Assembly (NCBI RefSeq): GCF_009905375.1
Contig: NC_133650.1
Coordinates: forward strand, 148,831,346-148,895,345
DNA: 64,000 nucleotides
Reading direction: 5' to 3'
Source of the DNA: Apium graveolens
Lineage: Eukaryota; Streptophyta; Magnoliopsida; Apiales; Apiaceae
Part shown: positions 1 through 10,796 of the stretch, piece after piece
How the letters are laid out: each line of letters opens with the position of its first letter
How positions within the stretch are numbered: the stretch's first letter is position 1
Notes under the pieces: generated by a model
What the model was told of the DNA's origin: nothing
The model's database searches: none
The model's input: only the letters and a program-made list of their open reading frames with translations
Translations under genes and position numbers: made by a program

Positions 1-1459
1 TCGTTTGTTTTACGAGTCCATCTGAGTCGAATACTTATCGAAAAATCCCTATTTTGACCCGGTTTCAGTTTTAAAAACACCGAGACCTATCTTTTAACGA
101 TCTAACTTATATGTTATGTGAATGACATGATTACGTGCTATGTGATATGCATGATATCTGTTTACAATTTTCAATGCCCTGATTAGATAAACGATCGGGT
201 AGACGCTGAGACGTATAGACGTCATTCGAGTTTGTCTTGTTTATTAAGAAAGTGTGTTTGATTTCTAGAATCAAGTCCAAGAGGGAATACAAGGTTATAA
301 AAGTTAAATTCCGTATTTGCTTACCAGGTAAGTACCCTGTCCTATTCCAATTTCAGAATAGACAATTGTTATACATTTAAGATTCATATTGTTGTTAGGT
401 AAATCCTTTTGATACAGTACTTTCAAATATTCGTAGATTCTTTGAAACAGATAATTCTAGTAATTGTTCTACTAGAATATTAATTCCCTTCCTGATATAT
501 CGGGACTTAATAAAGTATCTCGTAACTTCATTATTTATAATGATATTTCAAAGATTGAATCTATCCAAGTCTTTTCTTGTAGTCTCATCTATGTGATGAA
601 CTTTTGAAACTAATTATACCTTGAACGGTGGTAGTTCAAGTAGTATTCGGGAAAGATATAAGTATATTGGAGTATCTTGTAACTTCATCTTTTAAACTTA
701 TATCTAGTAAATGATTATCTTATGCATGTCAAAGATTTTCAGAAAAACGTTGAGACAAGGTTAGATATATGAGATCACCTTGCAACGATATTTTTATACA
801 GTTATAAACTGGAACTCTGAGTATATTATACATGTCAGAGGATTTCAAAGATTGTGAAAAGTATATATGTATATATATACTGAATATTTTGCGACTTGGT
901 CGTGTTAAGATATCAGCTTGGTTCATTTCTTCTTGACCAAGACTTTCATGAGTACTATGAGAATGCTCATATATTGTTAATTATTATACATATTATTTCG
1001 GTGGGCTTGTTGCTCACCCTTGCTTTCTTCTTTCATCACACAACAAAAGATAGAAAAGATGAACAGGACCAAGCTTCCAATTCGCAAGCGGTTAGGAAAC
1101 GTTCCGCAGTTTTCTGGAAGCGTTGATGCCGCTGTAGCTGAGGTAGAAATTACCAATAGGCTAGACTTTCAAATTCTGATGTACCAGACTTATGTATCTA
1201 TATGAATTGTAATATTGGAAAAGAATTGTAAATTTATTCAGAAACCCTTTTAAGGTGTAACGGTTTATAATTGTGGAATAAAATGACTTGTGTTATTTTT
1301 GATATTCATCTCTGAGACTATAACTTGTGGTGTGTGTGTGTGTGTATATTGTGGGGTCACAGTACTCAGTAGTTGGTTGACTGTTAAGATTAAGTATTGA
1401 TAAGGGAAATGGAACTCGTGACAACCCGAATCCCAGACCCCGGATTTGGGGGTGTTACA
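1..1459 (+). mobile_element. Tekay-1 LTR, 3' part (copy 1 of the duplication)
   Basis: This is the 3' 1459 bases of a Tekay-type LTR and ends in TGTTACA. It matches 11057-12515 with three substitutions seen and no indel. The full LTR at 9145-12515 shows that about 1.9 kb is missing because the window starts inside it. No primer binding site follows; copia sequence does, so this is the outer end of a 3' LTR and not a 5' LTR. A short GT microsatellite lies near 1329-1346. Open frames here (for example 896-1126) have no recognisable product. Confidence 0.9.
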
Positions 1460-1622
1460 ACTATTATGAGTTGAAGGCTTGTGTCCAGATTCATCAGTTC
1501 CTTGTCGATCTTTTTAAATTTTTAAATTCAGTAAATTTTGAAATAAAATTAAAATATTATGATATGTGTATCTATGGAATAATAGCTTCAAACAAAGTGA
1601 ATTGTCCTTAGATACACATCTA

Positions 1623-1904
1623 TTATCTATTTCTATTATTCAATTTAATTGGGTAACCTATCTCAATTCCGTATATTTGGATGGACCTGAGAGTAGATGT
1701 CGAAGGAATTCTCCCACCAATAGTAGTAGTTAATTCGGGAACCACTTTCATCGAAACATAAGGACCATTCAGTAATATCACAATATATAATGGATTCGAA
1801 GTTTTTATGAACATCATCATCTTTTTCTTCCATAGGTTGTAATTTTCTCGATCAAATGGGAGAACCTTGATACTTCCAATCCTTTGGTTGTTTATCATCT
1901 TCAC
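1623..1904 (-). pseudogene. SIRE-A gag N-terminus, remnant (copy 1)
   Basis: The minus strand encodes the start of a copia-type Gag: a short lead, then the FDRENYNLWKKKMMMF core, followed by NPLYI and GPYVSMKVVPE. This is the UBN2-type Gag N-terminal region of Sirevirus-like copia elements, which package RNA in the cytoplasmic particle. Only about 90 residues are open; intact Gag of this family is several hundred residues. The frame decays into stops towards 1460, where Tekay-1 DNA begins. It lies just downstream (on the minus strand) of the degenerate primer binding site at 2037-2048, the expected place for gag. A near-identical copy sits at 12679-12960. Confidence 0.8.
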
Positions 1905-2036
1905 AAAATAAAATTATTTAAGATTCAAAAATTCCAAGATTGAATATTTTTGAAAATTAAAAAAATTCAAGATTTTTCACGAACTTGTTCGATTTGATTT
2001 CTTTATTCGCATCTTGATTTGTATATCAATCAACAG

Positions 2037-2048
2037 GCCCTGATACAA
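2037..2048 (-). other. Primer binding site (initiator Met tRNA type), SIRE-A copy 1
   Basis: The plus strand reads GCCCTGATACAA, ten of twelve matches to the complement of TGGTATCAGAGC. Two bases (AT) separate it from the LTR end at 2051, the same spacing as in SIRE-B. Reverse transcription of the minus-strand element would have been primed here. Confidence 0.7.
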
Positions 2049-2050
2049 AT

Positions 2051-3239
2051 TGTTAATCCCAAAGTATGGTTGGGGGTTGAATATGATACCTACAATTTTT
2101 TTCAATTCGTTTCAAGTTCTTCGTTAAAATTACAAAATAAAAAAGGCACAAAATAGTTCGAGGAATATATTGTTTTATTAATATAAACCTTGAGGTTGCT
2201 ACACTCTAATCAATAATTATTAGATACAACAAATTCAGCAGCATAACAATATGTTTACAAGCTAATAAATTTTGCCTTCAATGGAGCTCTCGTAAATTAT
2301 AGTTGGTTGCCAAGGAAGATGAATATTGAAATTAATTCACTTATGCTTCTTTTAGTGCAGGCTTTCAAAACTTTGGACACTTCGCACTCTATTAGCCAAG
2401 TATTCTATTTTGCTTCAATCTCTTTTACAAATAGACAGTTCAAAATCACTCCCTTTTCCTAGTCAAAAATACAACATCTACAAATTAACACAGTGTTGCA
2501 ATCTACTAATCGACACTTTGTGAACTACAAATCGACAGTATAATGTGTGAAAATCGAGAGTGCAATGTCGATTTATAGCAAATGGAAATCGACTATACAA
2601 TGTCAATTTGTAGATTCATACAAATTGTCAGTACAATATCGATTAGTAATATTGTAATTCCATTTGTCGATTTGTAGCTTCTGGGCTTTTGACTATTTGG
2701 GCCTTCGGTTAAAATGACTTGGGCTTTAGCATTTTCTTTTCAAGATAATTTGCCTTTGAAAAATTTCTGAACTTGTCCATTTCTTTTGTTCTTCAGTCTC
2801 TATAAACCAAGTCCTATTTTCAACTGAATTCTTCTGATTTATAATTAAAGAACCATTTCTTGATTTGCCGACATTTAGTGCAGTGGTCTGGTTCACAAAC
2901 GACTAGCATTGAGCTGATTCTTTTTTTTCCTTGTTTAATACTCTGATGATGTCTGTCTTCTTATAGCTTCTTGAGATTAAACCACTGAAATCATGAGATC
3001 TCTAATACTATGAATCAGTGCATTTCCTTGTCACTCAGTCCTTTGATCTTTTATTCTTCATTGAGGCTTGAACATATTAATAAACTTCTTTTCATGACCT
3101 GGTTACGAACTTAGTATATTAATTCCATTCTCGATTCTTTATATTTATCCAATCTCCGTCTTCTGGATTCATGTGCTTCACAATTAATATTATTTACCTG
3201 TTCTTTTTTCATATTGAGTTATTTTACCCCGATTACATA
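2051..3239 (-). mobile_element. SIRE-A LTR and unassigned flank (copy 1)
   Basis: On the plus strand this begins TGTTAATCCC and runs into GGGGGTTGAAT, the same layout as the SIRE-B LTR end at 51764. It is thus the 3' end of a minus-oriented LTR next to its primer site. The other LTR boundary is not clear, because integrase remnant begins at 3240 without a recognisable polypurine tract; RT, RNase H and any 3' sequence appear to be deleted. A cluster of ATCGAC/GTCGAT words lies at about 2513-2690. No coding region is visible. Confidence 0.55.
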
Positions 3240-3586
3240 TTACGTTATATTATGCTTTACAGGTATTTTGAGTATAACATGCAGTGCTAATGGCTTCAGC
3301 CCAGAAGTAGGTGGGTAACTTAGATTCTCCAAGCATTGTCCTTGCAGCTTCAATGTGAGTTCTATTTTTCCTTTCAACAACTTCATTTTTTTGGGGAGTT
3401 TTTGGTGTAGAGAACTCATGATGGATACCTTCCTTTTCACATAGTTTTCCTCAATTTCAGATCTGAAATGTTATTGACTATCTTGACGTGATTAATAATA
3501 ATTTTATTGGTCTCATTCTTTGAGTGGAGGAAGAAGGTCCAGAAGAATTTATAGAAATCATCAATAATCACAAGATAATATTTTTC
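3240..3586 (-). pseudogene. SIRE-A integrase core fragment (copy 1)
   Basis: Minus-strand reading gives the copia integrase run YYLVIIDDFYKFFWTFFL, then in other frames the stretch around ERKNRT and a segment related to TMLGESKLPTYFWAEA of this family. It is the middle of a DDE-type integrase. The fragment is cut at 3586 by the duplication junction, so the N-terminal zinc-binding part is absent here, while the second copy (14296-14642) continues into it. At least one frameshift separates the two halves. It cannot be functional. Confidence 0.75.
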
Positions 3587-4927
3587 AGGTTCTTCGTCTT
3601 GCTGAATTTGGGGGCTTGCGACCTTTCCAGACCTTAAGGTGATGGCGTTCACATGTTCTTCAACTTTCTTCTTTCCTGGATTGGCTTCTATATCACTAGA
3701 AAGCGTTCCTGGTGGTCGATTCAATAAGGCATTAGCAATTTATCCTATTTGGTTCTCCAGATTATGGATAGAAACAGCCTGGCTTTGGCATATAAGAGCC
3801 TGGTTTTTGCACATAAGTCTCAACTCCTCCAATTCAGATTTTTCATTCGAAGATAGACCTGCATCATGAGTTTGTTGTTGAAGTTGGAGTTGTTGTCTTG
3901 GTGTAAATTGTTGCTGAAAACCAGGAGGGTTAAATAGCTTATTTCCAAACTGCTGGAATGGCTGTTGCATCACATTTTGATTGTTGCTCCAGCTAAAGTT
4001 AGGATGATTCCAGTTGTCAGGATGATAAGTGTCTGGAACTGGTTGCTGCGATCTCTGAAAGTTGCTCACAAACTGAGCTGAGTCGCTAGATATAGCGCAT
4101 TGTTCTGTCGCATGCGGACCTGCACACAGCTCACAAACAGTAATTATCTGCTTAACACCATAGTTAGCCAGAGAATCGATCTTCATAGACAACGCCTTTA
4201 GTTGAGTAGTGATAGCTGTAGCTGTATCCACTTCAAGAACTCCTGCTACCTTGCCCTGTGGATATCTCTGGGTTAGATACTGATATTCATTAGCAGCCAT
4301 CAGTTCAATTAGATCATAAGCTTCCTTATAGCTCTTTGCCCATAATGCTCCGCCTGATGCTGCATCGATCATGGGTCTGGACTGTGCTCCCAACCCATTG
4401 TAAAAATAAGTGATGATCATCCAATCAGGAATTCCATGATGAGGACACTTCCTAAGCATCTCCTTGTAGCGCTCCCAAGCTTCACTTAGCGATTCTCCCG
4501 TTTGCTGCGCAAATTGAGTAATAGCATTCCTGACTGCAGCTGTCTTCGCCATAGGGAAAAATTTAGTAAGAAACTTCTGAGCAAGATCTTCCCAAGTAGT
4601 AATCGAACCAGCTGGTAGAGAGTGTAACCAGCTCTTAGCTTTATCCTTCAGAGAGAATGGGAACAGTTTCAGCTTCACAGCATCTTCAGAAACACCGTTG
4701 AACTAGAAGGTGTCGCATATTTCAATGAAATCCCTAATGTGTGTATTGGGATCTTCCGTTGGAGAACCCCCAAACTGGACTGAAGTCTGTACCCATTGAA
4801 TTATGCCAGGCTTGATCTCAAAGGTATTAGCTGTGATAGCTGGCCGGACAATGCTAGATTGAATGTCATTGATCTTGGGTTGAGAAAAATCCATCAAGGC
4901 TTTCGTTCGTGCTGCTGGATCTCCCAT
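3587..4927 (-). pseudogene. ATH (Athila-type) gag, truncated with two internal stops
   Basis: The start codon is 4927-4925 (MGDPAARTKALMDF). The Gag domain follows: LKLFPFSLKDKAKSWLHSLP, then the WEDLAQKFLTKFFP and YNGLG motifs typical of Athila, and a Gln/Asn-rich tail. A TAG splits the frame near 4701 and a TAA lies at 3742-3740; both sit where Gln codons would fit and the frame stays the same across them. The tail (NRPPGTLSSDIEANP, AITLRSGK) is the usual Athila Gag-protease linker. At 3587 the frame passes directly into copia integrase. Protease and pol are absent from the window. Confidence 0.88.
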
Positions 4928-5039
4928 TGTAATGAGTACCTGAAACACAAACAAATAAACCGTGAAAGTAAAAGAATCCAAGTCAGTGAACTTTAACGAC
5001 CACTGATGACAAGCACATAAACTAAAAATTAACACAGAG

Positions 5040-5057
5040 TCCCCGGCAGCGGCGCCA
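5040..5057 (-). other. ATH primer binding site
   Basis: On the minus strand this reads TGGCGCCGCTGCCGGGG, the primer site typical of Athila/Tat-type plant gypsy elements, commonly assigned to tRNA-Asp. Six bases separate it from the LTR end at 5064, and gag starts about 110 bp downstream of it. Confidence 0.85.
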
Positions 5058-6077
5058 AAAACTTGTTAGGGCGAAAACACGCGCTAATATTCACGCAAGT
5101 ATACGCGTTCGCAAGTAGTATAAGATATAAATCAGATTCGTTCCCACAGAGACTGGTTTAGGTTAAGTTCAATTTATGCACCTATGCAACAATGTATGGT
5201 TATCGCTCAATGCTAAGACAAATAACGAATTGGGTTTTTATTAAACTAAGAGATTATACTAAATAACATTAACTAAGAGAATTGAGGTTAAATTAATATA
5301 TATGATAAACATGGGATCCTAACTTCATTAAATACTTCATTCAATAGCCTTATTGTTCTTAACCTTAGCATGTGATGGTGATGACACTAATCAGATAACA
5401 CGAAACTGATAAACGCCAACTTTCATTGCACGAGTACCATTCTACCAGACATCCACAAAAGAGATAGAAGCTGAATAGGCACCAATTATATTGAGACCCT
5501 ATATGTCTATAGAATTTGACAACATAACGGTTTAAGAATAAGTTATCTATCTTGATTACATAGGGCAAGTAAAACGGTTAGAGTTACCTACGAATCATGC
5601 ATACACATACATGAACCTATGCTAGCATGGCAAGTTCTAAACCTCTATATTCACTATCGCTTCAATAGAGATTAACACGCTATCTTATATGTTAGCTACG
5701 CACATAAGACGAATAAGCACAACCAATACTAGGATATCAATCAATCACCACACACCAAGATATCGAAACAATTAATTATTGAAATCCATAAGTAAATCCG
5801 CTAGAACCCCATGACAACGATTAGCCCATAATCGAACTCATCGTCACCATGGGTTCCAATGAAAGCATGGTATAAACAAGGTCTTAATAAACTAAATAAT
5901 AATCAAAGTACGAATAAACGAGATCTAGGTCCAACAAGAACGAAAACGAGCATCCAAAGTTACAACTAATTCAAAGAATCACAAGTTGAAAACAAGATCT
6001 TCTTTTTCGGAGTTGTTCTGTGCTTCTAGGCCTTCTCCTTGGTATCCCAATCTTCCCGGATGATGAAAACCCTTTTT

Positions 6078-6090
6078 TAAGTATATATAC
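6078..6090 (-). promoter_or_regulatory. ATH LTR TATA box
   Basis: The minus strand has CGTATATATACTT, a good TATA box about 450 bp from the LTR start, pointing towards gag. It is the likely core promoter of the element; no transcription start can be proved from sequence. Confidence 0.5.
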
Positions 6091-6173
6091 GCCCCTAGTG
6101 GACCTGGACCCTTAAAATCGTCAAATTCTACTCAAAAAAGGCTTTTTCAGCGAAATCAGCGACCAGCCGCCTC

Positions 6174-6237
6174 TTGAGCGGGCGCTCAGCTCTGCTGAGC
6201 GGGCGCTCAGCTCAGCTAAGCGGGCGCTCAGCCACTG
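6174..6237. repeat. GC-rich hairpin minisatellite in ATH LTR, 3 x about 21 bp
   Basis: Three successive units share the core AGCGGGCGCTCAGC. Two of them carry TGAGC and GCTCA arms around a GGGC loop, so each can fold into a short hairpin. The block is strongly GC-rich inside an AT-rich LTR. Confidence 0.8.
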
Positions 6238-6534
6238 ACTGGAAAAATATTCTAATGAATCTTGTTTTGACCATAACTTGAGTTCTACTCGTCAGAATTA
6301 GGCGATTCAACTGCCCACACGAAGCTATTGAGATTCTCTACAACTTGACAATGGCCTTGGCTTCCAATTCTGATCACTTTTCATCATATTTCCTTTAAAA
6401 GCTCTTTTCTTCATTTAACTGATACCTGAAATGTAATAACACAAAAACACATCAAAATACCAACAACTTGAGTCCAAAACACCAATTTAAGCTTGTAATA
6501 AAGCATTCCAAGTGGATATAAAATCCACTTATCA

Positions 6535-9105
6535 AGGACCCATTGCCAATGATTAATGACCTATTTGACCAACTAAAAGATGCTATATGGTTTTCTAAGA
6601 TTGATTTAAGATCGGGATTCCATCAATTGAAGATCAAATTAGAAGATATTCCAAAAATAGCTTTTAGAACCAGATATGGACATTATGAGTTTTTGGTAAT
6701 GGCATTTGTATTGACAAACGCACCGGTAGCTTTCATGGATATGATGAATCGAGTATTCAAAAAGTATTTGGATAAATTTGTGATTGTTTCATAGATGATA
6801 ATCTGGTTTACTCGAAGACAGAATTAGAGCATGCTGAACATCTAAGGATAGTTTTGGAGATACTACGACAACATAAATTGTATGCAAAGTTTTCAAAGTG
6901 TGAGTTTTGGTTATAAGAAGTACAATTTCTAGGGCATGTTATTAGTAATGAAGGAGTGAAAGTAGGTCCGTCAAAGATTGAAGCTGTGATCAATTGGGAG
7001 AGACCAAAGACACCAAAAGAGGTAAGAAGCTTTATGGGATTAGCAGGTTACTATAGAAGATTTATGCAAAATTTTGCAAGGATAGCTACTCCACTGACAA
7101 AACTTACCAGGAAGAATGAGAAATTTGAATGGACGGAGAAGTGTGAGGAAAATTTCCAAGAATTAAAGAACAGATTGGTATCAACACCAATACTAGTCTT
7201 ACCAGATGATCGAGAAAACTTTGTAATCTATAGTGATGCTTCACACAAAGGTTTGGGCTGTGTTTTGATGCAACATGATAAGGTTAAGCTTACGTATCAA
7301 AGCAACTAAAACCTCATGAACAAAAGTATCCAACCCATGACCTAGAGCTAGTAGCTATAGTTTTTGCTTAAAGATATGGAGGCATTATGTTTATGGAGAG
7401 AAGTGTGAAATCTACATGGACCACAAGAGTTTAAAGTATATCTTCTCCCAGAAAGAACTGAACATGAGGAAAAGAAGATGGTTAGAATTGATCAAGGACT
7501 ATGACTTTGCAATCAACTACCATCCAGGAAAGGCAATATGGTGGCACATGTTTTGAGCAGAAAGGAAAGGTTGAATATGGTCACTTCATCTGAGGAATTG
7601 ATCAAGGAATTTGAGAAGCTTGAAATAGAGGTCAGTATTTCAAGTATGTCTACAGATATCATATGCGCTATGTCTTTTCAACCATAATTGCTAGAGAAGA
7701 TAAGAAGATATCAAGAGGAAACAATGAGCCATGAATAAGAAGAATTAACAAGAGAAGAATTAGGAAGCCAAAAAGATGACAAAGGGATCCTAAGATTTTC
7801 TTCTAGAATATGGATACCTAATGTAGCTGAGCTAAAGGAGGAAATTCTTCGAGATGCTCACAACTCCAGGTATTCAATTCACCCAGGAAGTACAAAGATG
7901 TATAAAGACTTGAGAGAAAACTTTTGGTGGCCAAGTATGAAGAAAGAAATTGCAGAATGGGTAAGTAAGTGTTACACTTGCCAAAGAGTTAAAGCAGAAC
8001 ATCAAAGGCCCAGTGGATTGATACAGCCATTGGACATTCCAGAATGGAAGTGGGAACATCTTGTAATGGACTTCGTAGTTGGATTACTGAGGGCCAAGGT
8101 AAACCATGACGCTATTTGGGTTATTATTGACAGATTGACTAAGTCAGCACATTTCCTTCATATCAACGAGAGATTCTCATTGGATAAATTGGTTCAGTTA
8201 TATCTGAAGGAAATTTTGGTTCGACATGGAGTTCTAGTGTCTATAAATTCAGATAGAGATCCTCGATTCAATTCAAGATTTTAGAAAAGCTTTCAAGATT
8301 TTCTAGGGACAAAGTTAAATATGAGCAGTGCATATCATCCGCAGACAGATGGTCAAAGTGAAAGGACAATTTAGACTATCGAGGACATGTTGAGAGTTTG
8401 TGCTTTAGATTTTGAGAGCAGTTAGGATGAACATTAACTGTTGGTTGAATTCTCTTACAACAACAGCTACCATGCAAGTATTGGGATGCCGACATACAAA
8501 ACATTATATGGTAGAAGATGTAGATCTCCAATTTATTGGGATGAAGTTGGTGAAAGAAAGATTTTGGGTCCAGAATTGATTCAGCAAACAAGAGAGAAAG
8601 TGGATCTAATTCGGAAAAGGTTAGTGGCAGCTCAAGATCGACAACGCAAATATGCAGATCCTTCCAGAAAAGATATAGAATTTAAAGTTGGAGAAGCAGT
8701 ACTATTAAATATTTCACCTTGGAAAGGCTTATCCAGATTTGGAAAGAAAGGAAAGTTGAGTCCTCGTTATGTTGGCCCATTTGAGATTTTGAGGTGTGTG
8801 GGAAAGATCGCTTATGAACTAGCTTTACCACCACACATGCAACATATCCACAATGTGCTCTATGTGTCAATGTTGAAGCGATATTTTCCTGATTCTAATC
8901 ATGTGATAGAGTATGAACTAATCGAGATCCAGCCAGACTTGTCTTTTATAGAGCGACGTGTATATATTCTAGACCGGCAAGAGAAAGTGCTTAGAAATAA
9001 GTGTGTAGCCTTAGTACGAGTTTTTGGAGAAATCCCAAGGTTGAAGAGTCGACCTGGGAGTTAGAAAGTGAAATGTTGTCTAAGTATCCTCATCTATTTT
9101 CCTAA
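6535..9105 (+). pseudogene. Tekay-1 pol: RT (partial), RNase H, integrase, chromodomain
   Basis: This is the 3' two-thirds of a chromodomain gypsy polyprotein. It starts inside RT at the PLP..DDLFDQL motif because ATH interrupts it. In order: RT with the IDDNLVYS active-site region after a frameshift near 6794; connection and RNase H (YSDASHKGLG); integrase with the HHCC region (about 7855-7985) and the core (VMDFVVGL, NSDRDPRFNSRF, DGQSERT); then a chromodomain ending at the TAA 9103-9105. Stops interrupt it at 8282, at 8372 (TAG) and again near 8430, and there are frameshifts near 6794, 7290, 7530 and 9020. The C-terminal YPHLF-type end is typical of Tekay/Del chromoviruses. Not functional. 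Confidence 0.9.
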
Positions 9106-9130
9106 AATAGATTCTGAGGACATAATCCTA

Positions 9131-9144
9131 TTAAGGGGGAATGA
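9131..9144 (+). other. Tekay-1 polypurine tract
   Basis: TTAAGGGGGAATGA lies directly 5' of the LTR start TGTAATAAAC. It is the plus-strand primer site for reverse transcription and resembles the tracts of Tekay-2 (20871-20888) and Tekay-3 (61471-61486). Confidence 0.8.
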
Positions 9145-9726
9145 TGTAATAAACATGAAATTTTTGTACATATTTTGTGATATATATGATAAATATTCTC
9201 TGTTTAATTAAATTTAAAATGTGTTGCCATGATTTATTGTGCAATAGGTATTAATTTAGTCTTGTAAGGACAAGGGTATTTTTTCTAATAGTTAATATGT
9301 GTTTTAAATGCAATTATATAAATCGAGCCGCAATCTGGATGCATGTCAGATTACGTTCTTCCGTGTTACGTGTTAAAACTTGTTTTGTGATTGTCTGCGC
9401 TTATTATCTGTATTTTCGGGATTTATTCTAAATTTAGAAATTATGTTGGTTTCCCAAAAGTTATCGGACCGGACCCGATCGGGACGTAAAAAGCCCACAA
9501 AAATCCGTACATCTATTTTTATAAAAATCAAGGACTCTGTTGACAGTCCGTGTTTTTTATTTTTGAAATGTACATAATTTTCGGGGAATTTTGACATTAA
9601 TATTGTATTTATCTATAAACTATATTTTTACAGTTTTCCCGGTAAATTATTAGTTTCCGGGCTTGTAATTTAAATTAAACGAGAAACAGGTACCGCTTTG
9701 AGATTTATTGGGACCGTTTGTGTAAA

Positions 9727-9734
9727 TATAAATA
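9727..9734 (+). promoter_or_regulatory. Tekay-1 LTR TATA box
   Basis: TATAAATA, followed by AGCCTC, sits about 580 bp into the LTR. It is the best core promoter candidate in this LTR. Confidence 0.5.
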
Positions 9735-10763
9735 AGCCTCATAATTATCCTATATTTAGTTAGTCTTATCCTGCAAACAGATACAGATCAAAACACTCTA
9801 TATTTTTATTTTAAATTTAGTTTTCAAAATACCGAATTCAAAGAATCCAACGTTCTGATCAAACCAGGAGTCCGTTGATTGCGTTCTTAGTATCGTTGTG
9901 AAGCTCATGTCGATACGATTGTAACCATACCAAAATCTTCGATTAAGGTTGGGTATTTATCGATTTCGTATTTTTGAATTTTTCATTTAAATTTGGTTTT
10001 GGATTTTTAGTGATTGTTTGATGTTTTTGTTAATTGATAATTGTTCCTAGGATCACGAGGAGTGGTTTAGCATTTAATTTTGTTAATTTTGGTTCTGTTT
10101 TAGTAAAAGTCGAGTTCTTCATTTTTTTTTGAATTTCTTGATTCTGGGTTGATGAGTTGATTGTTATATAATCTTGATTAGTTTGGGTGTAGAATTATGG
10201 TTGTTTTAGCATCAGAATAATAAATTTTCATCAAGAATTGAGCAAAATCAAAGTTCGCCGGCTGTTCGCCGGTTTTTGTTTGAATTTCGTCGGAGAAGAC
10301 GAATTAGCAGTTGGTTGTTGTTATAGCAGTAGTATAGTTGCTAGAGGTGTAAGGAATTAATTGGGATGCAAAACATAGCAAAACCGTGTTCCAGAAGGGG
10401 TGTTTTCAACTCGTCGGAAGCCGGTCAGAAAATTCGCAGGTCGCCGGATTCTGCAGAATTTTCCGGCTGTTCTTCGTCGACCCGGACGACCCGGATGTCG
10501 ACCCACTCCCGACCCGGTTTTAGTCCACAGAAACCCTAACCCCCAATTTTAAATATATTTTTGCAGATTTTCTTTTTTAAATTTAATTAAAAATCCAGTT
10601 TTTAATTCTAAAAATTATTTTAAATTTTAAAAGTTAATTTGGTTAATAATTTAATAATTAACTGAATTATCTTAAATTCCAAAAATTATTTTATTTATTA
10701 TTTTCAAAAATCCAAATTTGTTTTAATTTTTTATAATTTATTCTAATTAATTATTTAGGATTT

Positions 10764-10796
10764 AATTAATTGATTAAATCATTTAATCAATTAATT
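10764..10796. repeat. 33 bp near-perfect AT palindrome in Tekay-1 LTR
   Basis: Two 16-base arms (AATTAATTGATTAAAT and its complement) flank a single C. It could extrude as a cruciform or fold as a hairpin in RNA. It lies in an AT-rich part of the LTR with no coding content. Confidence 0.75.

Larger units (their letters stand above)
5064..6534 (-). mobile_element. ATH 5' LTR (1471 bp)
   Basis: In minus orientation the LTR starts TGATAAGTGGATTTTATAT at 6534 and ends in CTAACA at 5064, beside the primer site. The plus-strand DNA from 6535 on is Tekay-1 reverse transcriptase, so ATH inserted into Tekay-1 pol; the expected 5 bp target copy on this side is AAGGA (6535-6539). The partner copy and 3' LTR lie outside the window or were lost at the duplication edge. 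A hairpin minisatellite (6174-6237) and a TATA box (6078-6090) lie inside. No gene is present. Confidence 0.88.

Noticed and set aside
896..1205. Plus-strand ORF with a hydrophobic segment in the Tekay-1 LTR (repeated at 11952-12261)
   Set aside because: It lies wholly inside an LTR; both copies match only because the DNA was duplicated. No family or start signal supports a protein.
2801..2812. Plus-strand TATAAACCAAG resembling the SIRE-B TATA region
   Set aside because: It is in the opposite orientation to the SIRE-A LTR and could be chance, so it is not annotated.
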